Below, one piece after another: positions 1 to 5,276 of a stretch of 7,331 bases of DNA. Made by a program: the position numbers and the translations under genes. A model generated the notes under the pieces. That model ran no database searches, was not told the DNA's origin, and worked only from the letters and a program-made list of their open reading frames with translations. The stretch lies in the NCBI GenBank assembly GCA_003216155.1, contig QCJH01000025.1, forward strand, positions 1-7,331, given 5' to 3'. The DNA comes from Prochlorococcus sp. AG-409-A19. GTDB lineage: Bacteria; Cyanobacteriota; Cyanobacteriia; PCC-6307; Cyanobiaceae. Numbering within the stretch: position 1 is the first letter of the stretch; the number at the start of each line of letters is the position of its first letter.

Positions 1-38
1 AGCGGATAGAACAAGTCGATGTGAGGGTTGAAGAGTGA
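1..38 (+). CDS. C-terminal end of small membrane protein (second copy, cut by window edge)
   Basis: Only the last 11 codons and the TGA stop are inside the window, in the frame starting at base 3. The residues read RIEQVDVRVEE. They match, with one change (Q for R), the end of the 48-residue single-helix protein encoded on the minus strand at 1597-1743. From this I infer that the missing part, upstream of the window, also encodes the membrane helix. The stop is followed two bases later by the ATG of the 32-residue peptide, so the two are probably translated from one message. Function unknown. Confidence 0.6.
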   Translation, partial: RIEQVDVRVEE

Positions 39-40
39 AC

Positions 41-139
41 ATGCTTAAAACCTTTCTATTGATTGATGACAACCTGATTTTCGGAGGCTTTCCACTGCTA
101 TTGGTCTGGCAAGGCAGAAAGACAAAAACTAATGGCTAA
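41..139 (+). CDS. 32-residue hydrophobic peptide, copy A
   Basis: The frame runs from an ATG two bases after the previous stop to a TAA. The product begins MLKTFLLIDD, has a hydrophobic stretch at residues 12-23 (NLIFGGFPLLLV) and ends in a basic tail, QGRKTKTNG. It is not recognised as any known family. The reason to believe it is real is the near-identical, uninterrupted copy on the minus strand at 1496-1594, and its tight packing between two other frames. Its last eight bases (ATGGCTAA) are shared with the start of the next ORF, which suggests translational coupling. It could be a small membrane-associated peptide or a leader peptide; the sequence does not decide. Confidence 0.55.
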   Translation: MLKTFLLIDDNLIFGGFPLLLVWQGRKTKTNG

Positions 140-263
140 ACGCGAATGGAACTTTGATGACGACTCGTATGACGAGGTAGAAGAAAGCCTCAGGGATCAA
201 GATCCAGACGAAGAAGATTGTGCTTACTTTCCTATAGAGGAGTCAAAACCTCCCCATTATTAA
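132..263 (+). CDS. 43-residue acidic hypothetical protein
   Basis: The frame begins at the ATG that overlaps the stop of the 32-residue peptide by eight bases and ends at TAA 261-263. The product starts MAKREWNFDDDSYDEVEE and is strongly acidic: about 14 of 43 residues are Asp or Glu. It has no membrane segment. Acidic micro-proteins beginning MAKREWNF or similar are not a family I can name. The trigger-factor-like gene starts 60 bases downstream, so all could lie in one transcript. The minus-strand repeat arm keeps a related start (MTSHERNF) but then diverges. This protein therefore marks where the two cassettes cease to be the same. Confidence 0.5.
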   Translation: MAKREWNFDDDSYDEVEESLRDQDPDEEDCAYFPIEESKPPHY

Positions 264-323
264 AACAGTGCCTATCAGGATTAGGAAGGCAATAGTAGAA
301 GTTGAAATTAAAGAGGATGACTC

Positions 324-719
324 ATGACCAAAGCTCAATTCAAAGTCAAAGTTACTGACCTTTCTGAGAACCGTATCTCAGTGGAAATCGAAGTCCCTGC
401 TTCACGTTGTAAGTCGTGTTATGAAGAGGCTTTATCGCGCTTAGGTGGCTCTATCCTACTTCCAGGGTTCCGTCCAGGCAAAGTCCCCAAGCAAGTTATT
501 CTTCAGCAGATTGGTATGGCACGAATCAAAGCAGCAGCCCTAGAGAAACTCATTGATAGTGCCTGGAAAGAAGTCTTGGTTCAAGAGTCACTCGAACCCA
601 CCTCTGAAGCCGAGATGAAAGAAGAACTTCAAACACTGGTGGACCGCTTCATTCCTGATGAGAACGTAACGTTCACTCTTGAAGCTGAGGTGGCTTCTAA
701 GAAGAAAGAGGCTGAATGA
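324..719 (+). CDS. Trigger factor N-terminal-domain protein (truncated paralog)
   Basis: This 131-residue protein corresponds to the ribosome-binding domain of trigger factor, the chaperone that docks at the ribosomal exit tunnel. Residues 48-55 read GFRPGKVP, the family signature loop that contacts ribosomal protein L23. The flanking segments (FKVKVTDLSENRISVEIEVP at the start, RIKAAALEKLIDSAWKEVL in the middle) also fit that domain. Full trigger factors are roughly 430-480 residues; the prolyl isomerase domain and the C-terminal chaperone body are absent. The protein ends cleanly in a basic-acidic tail, KKKEAE, so it looks like a designed short form rather than a recent truncation. GAGGAT upstream of the ATG is a good ribosome binding site. 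It may compete with or modulate full trigger factor at the ribosome; that is inference. Convergent with the rhomboid gene. Confidence 0.85.
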   Translation: MTKAQFKVKVTDLSENRISVEIEVPASRCKSCYEEALSRLGGSILLPGFRPGKVPKQVILQQIGMARIKAAALEKLIDSAWKEVLVQESLEPTSEAEMKEELQTLVDRFIPDENVTFTLEAEVASKKKEAE

Positions 720-756
720 ATCTATAGGCTTTTAGTTATTTTCGGTGCAGCATTCT

Positions 757-815
757 TTTAAAGGAAATGAATCTTGCTAGTTGTTGCTTGTATGGATTTT
801 TTTGATTCCTTTAAA
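757..815. terminator. Long-armed inverted repeat between convergent genes
   Basis: TTTAAAGGAA at 757-766 is the exact reverse complement of TTCCTTTAAA at 806-815, with a 39-base loop that includes a run of seven T. It sits between the convergent trigger-factor-like and rhomboid genes, where a shared terminator would be expected. The arms are AT-rich and the loop is long, so it is not a classic intrinsic terminator. The rest of 720-844 shows nothing else. Confidence 0.3.
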
Positions 816-844
816 TCCTTGTTTCATACTAAATGGAGTTATTC

Positions 845-1438
845 CTAAAGGAGAAACAAAAGTGCTCCTGCGATAAATCCTGCTAAGTGGCCAAGCAAAC
901 TGATTCCAGGTAGAAGAGACGAAGCAATGCCGATGCTCGTTAGAACGATCATTATTTGGCTTATCTGTTGATCTTTTTTGAGATCAATCTTCAAACCGAT
1001 AAAATGTTGTTTTCCATGAATTGAGGAGAGGAGGATAAATGCGTCAATTCCGTAGAGAATTCCACTGAATCCAACAGCGAAGGACATTGGGTTCCTTAAC
1101 AAGAAAATATCTAGGAACCAAAAGATTAATGTCTGCAGAGGTATTAATAAACCGACAATGAAAAGGAAGAACGAGTTCCCTTTTAGCCTTAAACCTTTAA
1201 GACAATACCTAGCAACAACAATCCCAAAAGTATTTGCTAGCAAGTGTTTTGCATCCCCGTGAATGAAGTGTGTTGTAATGATTCTGTATGGTTCACCTAG
1301 TAAACCTCCAGACCAATAGGCAAGCATTGACTTATCGATAATTTTAAAGAGATCTGTTGCTAAAAAACAAATTGAGCAAACTAAAAAAGGTAAGAGATAC
1401 TGCCAGTCATCTTTAGAAACCTTATAATTAGAGCTCAT
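845..1438 (-). CDS. Rhomboid-family intramembrane serine protease
   Basis: Rhomboids cut other membrane proteins within or near their transmembrane helices. This product has about six hydrophobic segments. Counting from an in-frame TTG at 1447, it shows HFIHGDAKHLLAN at 60-72 (the conserved His/Asn cluster of helix 2), the nucleophile motif GFSG with Ser128, and the catalytic His187 in LGHLAGFIAG. The ORF is 200 residues from that TTG. I prefer the ATG at 1438, giving 197 residues, because the TTG overlaps the stop of the preceding small ORF and has no ribosome binding site; GAG lies just before the ATG. All catalytic residues are present, so it should be active. It directly follows a micro-operon for a single-helix membrane protein on the same strand, so co-transcription is likely. 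Its substrate is unknown. Confidence 0.88.
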   Translation of the reverse strand: MSSNYKVSKDDWQYLLPFLVCSICFLATDLFKIIDKSMLAYWSGGLLGEPYRIITTHFIHGDAKHLLANTFGIVVARYCLKGLRLKGNSFFLFIVGLLIPLQTLIFWFLDIFLLRNPMSFAVGFSGILYGIDAFILLSSIHGKQHFIGLKIDLKKDQQISQIMIVLTSIGIASSLLPGISLLGHLAGFIAGALLFLL

Positions 1439-1443
1439 ACATC

Positions 1444-1503
1444 TCAAAAAAAGTTTGAACAGAGTTGGAACAGGATCTTGAAGTTTCTTTCGTGGCTAGT
1501 CAT
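1444..1503 (-). pseudogene. Degenerate 19-residue third ORF of the duplicated cassette
   Basis: The frame begins with an ATG overlapping the end of the minus-strand 32-residue peptide gene and ends with TGA just before the rhomboid gene. It reads MTSHERNF and then diverges into a short, unrelated tail. The first eight codons align with MAKREWNF of the plus-strand acidic protein at 132-263. I read this as the stump of the same third gene, replaced or frameshifted when the rhomboid gene was joined to the cassette. It may still be translated as a bridge to the rhomboid start. Confidence 0.35.
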
Positions 1504-1634
1504 TAGTTTTTGTCTTTCTGCCTTGCCAAACCAATAGCAGTGGAAAGCTTCCGAGAATCAGGTTGTCATCAATCAATAGAAAGGTTTTAAGCATGCTCAC
1601 TCTTCAACCCTCACATCGACTCGTTCTATCCGCT
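1481..1634. repeat. Right arm of the long inverted repeat
   Basis: This is the reverse-complement partner of bases 1-154. The high identity covers 1501-1634; 1481-1500 are weakly similar. The arm lies within an intact micro-operon on the minus strand, so the true repeat may extend rightward through the whole 48-codon gene, but its partner would be outside the window. Confidence 0.9.
1496..1594 (-). CDS. 32-residue hydrophobic peptide, copy B
   Basis: This is the counterpart of the peptide at 41-139 and has the same length. It differs by F14L, G16S and G32D and one silent change at Val22; the stop is TAG instead of TAA. The open frame has survived in both copies without an indel, which supports a real gene. 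It starts two bases after the TGA of the 48-residue membrane protein, and its stop overlaps the next start. Function unknown. Confidence 0.55.
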   Translation of the reverse strand: MLKTFLLIDDNLILGSFPLLLVWQGRKTKTND

Positions 1635-1743
1635 GCTCAGCTTTTAGTAGTATCTGTTTGAGCGCATAAACAGCGACACCAAAGATCACCAAGATTCCAA
1701 TCGTCTGAATGAACTCTATATAGGTGGCAGTGAGGTAGTTCAT
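1597..1743 (-). CDS. 48-residue single-helix membrane protein
   Basis: The protein begins MNYLTATYIEFIQ, has a hydrophobic helix at about residues 12-28 (IQTIGILVIFGVAVYAL), and ends in a charged, probably helical tail, KAEQRIERVDVRVEE. The predicted layout is one membrane span with a charged C-terminal tail. The ATG has a good ribosome binding site (AAGGGA, spaced two to seven bases upstream). It heads the minus-strand operon: membrane protein, 32-residue peptide, 19-residue stump, rhomboid protease. Because it precedes an intramembrane protease and contains Gly residues in the helix, it is a candidate substrate or partner; that is inference. Its C-terminal end is duplicated at the left edge of the window. 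Not a family I recognise. Confidence 0.65.
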   Translation of the reverse strand: MNYLTATYIEFIQTIGILVIFGVAVYALKQILLKAEQRIERVDVRVEE

Positions 1744-1832
1744 GTTCCCTTTCTAGCGCTTGCTAAAGATCACAGCATGATGATGAGAAGTTATTTAGAC
1801 CTTTCATAGAATGATGAAGAAAAAATTCTGAT

Positions 1833-1988
1833 TTGTTAGGGACTACTGGTCAAACGAACTTTCTTTATGGGGTTGCTGTTGTTGGGTCTCTAGGGGGTTC
1901 TTGGTTGCTAGGCCGTTCCATTAGTGTGATAACAAAAGTTCAAAATCAATTGGTATGGAAGGGACTTAACAAGAAAGACGAAAACTAA
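1833..1988 (+). CDS. 51-residue small membrane protein with uncertain start
   Basis: The frame is open from base 1817 to TAA 1986-1988. No ATG or GTG start is available at its beginning, so TTG at 1833 is the best choice, giving 51 residues. The product has a Gly-rich hydrophobic segment (FLYGVAVVGSLGGSWLLG, residues 10-27) and a basic tail ending NKKDEN. An ATGATGAAG at 1811 lies in the neighbouring frame just before a run of six A; loss of one A would join it in frame and give a protein beginning MMKKNSDLLG. So this could be a frameshifted gene, or GATGAAG could be its ribosome binding site. Its stop overlaps the next start (TAATG). Confidence 0.4.
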   Translation: MLGTTGQTNFLYGVAVVGSLGGSWLLGRSISVITKVQNQLVWKGLNKKDEN

Positions 1989-2095
1989 TGCTCCAATTAT
2001 TACTTGCATTTCCCTACGCTTTTCTAAGAGGCATCGCAGCAGGCGATTTCTATGAGGACCCGATAGGTGATGATTTCATGTATCCAGGTTGGTAA
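1988..2095 (+). CDS. 35-residue hypothetical peptide
   Basis: The ATG overlaps the TAA of the preceding ORF as TAATG, a common coupling arrangement. The product starts MLQLLLAFPYAFLRG and ends with an acidic and aromatic tail, DFYEDPIGDDFMYPGW. The N-terminus is hydrophobic enough to be membrane-associated. The 18-20 bases before its start (AAGAAAGACGAAAACTAATG) are nearly the same as the junction in the inverted-repeat arms (CAGAAAGACAAAAACTAATG), although the reading frame there is different. Function unknown. The 90 bases after it contain only a possible 17-residue frame, MMSVLGLKT..., ending at 2184. Confidence 0.45.
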   Translation: MLQLLLAFPYAFLRGIAAGDFYEDPIGDDFMYPGW

Positions 2096-2184
2096 TGAAT
2101 TTGATTGAAAATTACGCCTGATTATTTGTCGTGATGAGTGTCCTAGGATTAAAAACAGCGAATAATTATCTCACTAAGACTTAA

Positions 2185-2295
2185 ATTATTGGACGGATAC
2201 TCCCAAACTTCATTGCTTTTGTTTTGTTTCTCGGAGCCATTGGCTATTTTTTGTTTGCCGGCCCCTTATTTGGCAAAGGTAAAAAGGATGGATAA
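2185..2295 (+). CDS. Possible hydrophobic micro-protein lacking a standard start
   Basis: This frame is open from ATT at 2185 (just after a TAA) to TAA 2293-2295. It reads IIGRILPNFIAFVLFLGAIG and ends FAGPLFGKGKKDG. The pattern of a hydrophobic segment followed by a basic end is typical of a small membrane protein. It is more convincing than the other frame over the same bases, which starts with TTG at 2189 and has an unusual Cys/Leu/Pro-rich composition. The weak point is the start: ATT at 2185 or 2188, or an internal TTG at 2224. The stop overlaps the next ATG by eight bases (ATGGATAA), the same geometry as at 132-139. The intact frame may therefore be a remnant that lost its start. Confidence 0.3.
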   Translation: MIGRILPNFIAFVLFLGAIGYFLFAGPLFGKGKKDG

Positions 2296-2434
2296 CTGGC
2301 CAACTGTTGAAGCTGCTAATCGAGCAATAGGAACTGTCGGTTTGCTTTTGTTTGCTGGAACTACTGCCTACCTAGTTTGGCAGTTCAAAAGGTTTTTTAG
2401 GAATCAAAAAAAAAGTGACTCTAGAAAAATGTAA
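2288..2434 (+). CDS. 48-residue single-helix membrane protein
   Basis: I start this at ATG 2288, preceded by AAAAAGG as a ribosome binding site, instead of TTG 2189 in the same frame, which would give 81 residues. The product begins MDNWPTVEAANRAIGTVG, has one hydrophobic helix at about residues 14-31 (IGTVGLLLFAGTTAYLVW), and ends in a very basic tail (QFKRFFRNQKKSDSRKM). The predicted layout is one membrane span with a basic cytoplasmic tail. It is the same size and layout as the 48-residue protein at 1597-1743, but I see no sequence similarity. Its ATG sits inside the end of the preceding frame. Function unknown. Confidence 0.5.
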   Translation: MDNWPTVEAANRAIGTVGLLLFAGTTAYLVWQFKRFFRNQKKSDSRKM

Positions 2435-2440
2435 ACAACG

Positions 2441-2671
2441 ATGAGCAAAATCGCTAATTCTCTCCTTGCGGTAGCCGATTCATTATTGAAAGTCGCTTTA
2501 CCAGAGACAACTCGTGTCTAGTCAAAGGTTAGTGCTTGCGCTGAGTTATTCAAGATCTACATGGAACATTTCACTGATGAGTTTTTAAGAGAAAATATTG
2601 AGGTGTTCCAAGAGCTACTTGAGTCCCTAGAGAGAGTCACAGCAGTTATTTATGTAAATGGTCTGGATTGA
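2441..2671 (+). pseudogene. Small hypothetical gene interrupted by an in-frame amber stop
   Basis: The frame starts at ATG 2441, six bases after the previous stop, and reads MSKIANSLLAVADSLLKVAL... to TAG at 2519-2521 (26 codons). It then stays open in the same frame for 49 more codons, to TGA 2669-2671. The second part (ELFKIYMEHF, EVFQELLESLERVTAV) is amphipathic helical and well composed, like the first part. The likely original product is a soluble helical protein of 76 residues. An internal ATG at about codon 43 could restart translation. I do not recognise the family. Either the gene is dead, or two short peptides are made, or there is an error at one base. The region 2672-2775 after it shows nothing I can support. 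Confidence 0.45.
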
Positions 2672-2775
2672 TAATTTTGTTGATCTTTATTATCAGGTAA
2701 TCAAAAAGCAACATTTGTATTGTTTAGAGTTAGATTCTAAATCCAGTTTCTGAGCTATTAATGTTGAGTATTATT

Positions 2776-4449
2776 CTAATCTAGTGTGATCTTACTACCT
2801 TTTACAATCCTTTGATTAAAGCCATAAATTTGCTCGTAATGAGTAATTCTTTTGCCTATCTCTATTGGGTTTTCTTTGCCCAAAATTTGCTCCGGGCCTA
2901 GAGAACGATTGAAGATTGATAAAGCCATCAGAATATCTGAATGACTATTGTTTTTAGTATAATAGCCTCTCTGATTGATTATCTTAGTATTGTGAGGCAA
3001 TGTTGCGGCTAATTCATAGCGTGATTTATTGACAGGAAAACCATCGAGTAATAAATCTGAGCTCATGTACCAACAATAAGGATGATAAGGAATTGGAAAG
3101 AATAAGGGCCAATCAAATACTAATGTAGGTCTATGAAATAAAAGTCCTGCTGAGCAATATGCTCCTGAGGCTCCTGAGAAGAAAAATTTGCATCTAGAGA
3201 GAAGAAAAAGATAGTCATCACGGTTAAGACTTTCGAACTGCTCTGCAAAGAAGATAAAATCATTTCTTGATATTATTTCTTTTGCCTTAGTTGTTTCAAC
3301 TTCACAACCAATATATGCAAATGATTTAGTCCTTCTAGTGAAATCATCTAGTGCATAAATAACTTCTAACTCATTACTATTTCTGTAATTATTGTAGTCT
3401 GTAGTTTCATTTTTATATGTATTAGTTCTCCATTGAATAAAAATAAATTCATTTGTTTGATCAATCATATGTTTGATCGCTTTATCCTTAATAGGAATAT
3501 TTAGGAAGGGTTTGCATAGAGGTTCTCTTTGTTCTGAACTTTTGAAATATAGACTATTGGCTAACGTCTGTATATCAAAAGGACTTCTGACTGAATATCG
3601 ATCGCAATTACGACGGGCTAAATCTATTGGGTAATAGATACCTAGTGTTAAAGACCAAGTTCTAAAAAACTTAGGGTCGACTATTTGATTGGTTAGTATA
3701 TGCTTTATGTTCATTCCAGCATTCTGTTGCATATGCATTAAGCCAGGATTAGAAACTGTTCGGAAATCAGAAATGAATTCATAATTATAAATTGAATCTT
3801 CTAACATAAGTTTATGTAATGTATCTGGATAAATAACTTGATGACCAAATGAATAAAATATATTTCCAAGATAGATTTGAACAGACTGCCTACCTTCTTG
3901 TGATTTGATTATTTCTCTTAATCTATCTACTGACTTATAGTTTGCTTTTTCTTCGAAAGCTCTTAAAAAGGCTTCAGCTAATACAGGTACTAATATATCT
4001 GATGAAATAAGTATTCGCTTTACTAATTGATGAGAAGCCTTATAAATCACTGTATCCTGTAATCCTATTGGATTTTTAACTACGCTTATGGCTGTTGAGA
4101 GTAGACTTACTATCTCTAAGGAAACCTGACCTTCTAGAAATTGATTTTGCGCACTTATAAACATCTTCAATGGAATTTTCTTAGGGTTTATTTCAGAACC
4201 AATATTTTGTTTTAATGATGAAACTAAATCTTTATTGCCTATTAACCTTGAAAAGATTCGATCAAAGGATATTTTCCAGTCCCTTTCGTTCCTTAAGTCA
4301 TCTCTTATTAGGTTCTTTAAATATATGATTGATTTTTGATCGAGGATATCTCTTAAAGCGACTATTAATTGAACCTCTTTTGCTATGATTAATCTTTGAG
4401 AAAATAATTCCCTTTCTTCTTTTGTTATTGAGAATTCATTGTATCTCAT
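2776..4449 (-). CDS. TIGR04372-like putative glycosyltransferase
   Basis: This 557-residue protein has no membrane span. The N-terminal third (1-190) is helical and unrecognised. Residues 336-380 (FIFIQWRTNTY, YNNYRNSN, YALDDFTRRTKSFAYIG) align with the region of the TIGR04372 family where an Arg/Tyr-rich segment is followed by YRN and a strand. Residues 408-448 (LNRDDYLFLLSRCKFFFSGA, SGAYCSAGLLFHRPTLVFDW) match the family's sugar-nucleotide-binding-like end: an LL..CKFF.G..SG run, then an F..P.L strand. Members of this family often sit in surface-polysaccharide clusters. The exact sugar and acceptor cannot be deduced. The gene is AT-rich and divergent from the dehydrogenase at 4599, with a 149-base gap, consistent with acquired island DNA. 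The start at ATG 4449 has only a weak AGGA 12 bases upstream. Confidence 0.65.
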   Translation of the reverse strand: MRYNEFSITKEERELFSQRLIIAKEVQLIVALRDILDQKSIIYLKNLIRDDLRNERDWKISFDRIFSRLIGNKDLVSSLKQNIGSEINPKKIPLKMFISAQNQFLEGQVSLEIVSLLSTAISVVKNPIGLQDTVIYKASHQLVKRILISSDILVPVLAEAFLRAFEEKANYKSVDRLREIIKSQEGRQSVQIYLGNIFYSFGHQVIYPDTLHKLMLEDSIYNYEFISDFRTVSNPGLMHMQQNAGMNIKHILTNQIVDPKFFRTWSLTLGIYYPIDLARRNCDRYSVRSPFDIQTLANSLYFKSSEQREPLCKPFLNIPIKDKAIKHMIDQTNEFIFIQWRTNTYKNETTDYNNYRNSNELEVIYALDDFTRRTKSFAYIGCEVETTKAKEIISRNDFIFFAEQFESLNRDDYLFLLSRCKFFFSGASGAYCSAGLLFHRPTLVFDWPLFFPIPYHPYCWYMSSDLLLDGFPVNKSRYELAATLPHNTKIINQRGYYTKNNSHSDILMALSIFNRSLGPEQILGKENPIEIGKRITHYEQIYGFNQRIVKGSKITLD

Positions 4450-4546
4450 TCGATTTTAAATTCCTGGCATTTGGTAGACATGGATTAATAGTATTTAATG
4501 AATGCAATGGCTGTCTTTTATGAATTCAGTTTTTAATAATATGATG

Positions 4547-4552
4547 TATAAT
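4547..4552 (+). promoter_or_regulatory. Possible -10 element for the dehydrogenase gene
   Basis: TATAAT is a perfect -10 hexamer about 45 bases before the dehydrogenase ATG, inside the AT-rich divergent gap 4450-4598. No convincing -35 box lies 16-18 bases upstream (the sequence there is ATTCAG or similar). In DNA this AT-rich, a chance match is quite possible. Confidence 0.3.
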
Positions 4553-4598
4553 AATAAGATTATAGTCCCTGAAAGCTTAATTGTCTACAAAATATAAA

Positions 4599-5276
4599 AT
4601 GAAAACTTCGCTTGAGAATAATCATGCTGTTGTGTTTGGTGGCGATGGTGTAATTGCTAGTTGGGTTATTGAGGCATTAAATGATCTCAGCATTACGCCA
4701 ATACCAATCTCAAAAAATCCCAAAAGTATCAATGATAAATATTACGCAAATATCACTTCCTATGATCAAGTATACCAAGTTTATGATTACATCTTTGATG
4801 AATTTAAAAGCATTGATTCTATTTACTGTTGTTCAGGAGTATTGGACACAGACTTAATATATGAATCAGATCCTGTTAGATGGTCTAATGTTATAAATAC
4901 CAATTTAGTTGGGGCTTATAATATTTATAGGGCATTTAATCGCTTAGAGAATATAGATCAATATATAAAGTTTGTTTTTTTAGGGAGCACAGCTTGTATA
5001 GGTAGACCAATAAAAAAATCTTCGTACTCAATATCTAAACTTGCTATTGAACAACTCGTAAATTACATTAACAATGAGTATCCGTATAATTACCGGGCTT
5101 GTTGCTTAAGGTTAGGAACTTGTAGGACTAATTTTTCAGGTGAAAAATTGCCTAATGATGCTTTGACTGGTAAGGAAGTTGGGGCATTAGTTAAGGTGTT
5201 AGAGTCGTATGATATAAAGTCTTTTCCTGATTTTATTTCATCACGCCCTATATTAAATAAAGTGGATTATTCATAA
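4599..5276 (+). CDS. Short-chain dehydrogenase/reductase (SDR)
   Basis: SDR enzymes oxidise or reduce alcohols, ketones or sugar carbons with NAD(P). Counted from an upstream in-frame TTG at 4581, the protein shows the nucleotide-binding loop as VVFGGDGVIA (17-26, replacing the usual TGxxxGIG), the structural motif as CCSG (83-86, usually NNAG), the helix-4 Asn in NTNLVGAY (106-113), Ser136 in FLGST, and Tyr149 and Lys153 in YSISK. So the Ser-Tyr-Lys catalytic set and the Asn are present. At 225-231 residues it is slightly shorter than the usual 250. I chose the ATG at 4599; neither start has a clear ribosome binding site. It is divergent from a glycosyltransferase, so a role in making a nucleotide-sugar or modified sugar for surface polysaccharide is a reasonable inference, not shown. 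Confidence 0.85.
   Translation: MKTSLENNHAVVFGGDGVIASWVIEALNDLSITPIPISKNPKSINDKYYANITSYDQVYQVYDYIFDEFKSIDSIYCCSGVLDTDLIYESDPVRWSNVINTNLVGAYNIYRAFNRLENIDQYIKFVFLGSTACIGRPIKKSSYSISKLAIEQLVNYINNEYPYNYRACCLRLGTCRTNFSGEKLPNDALTGKEVGALVKVLESYDIKSFPDFISSRPILNKVDYS

Larger units (their letters stand above)
1..154. repeat. Left arm of a long inverted repeat
   Basis: Bases 1-134 pair as reverse complement with 1501-1634 (position x matches 1635 minus x). There are mismatches only at 13, 39, 80, 86 and 106 and no indels. Similarity fades quickly after 134: about 14 of 20 matches over 135-154, then none obvious. The arm probably continues left of the window. It contains the end of one small gene, a complete 32-codon gene, and the start codon of a third. 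Three of the four differences inside coding sequence change an amino acid. Confidence 0.9.

Noticed and set aside
2189..2434. 81-residue reading from a TTG start
   Set aside because: The first 33 residues look like the wrong frame of a small membrane ORF; the ATG at 2288 with a ribosome binding site gives a cleaner 48-residue protein.
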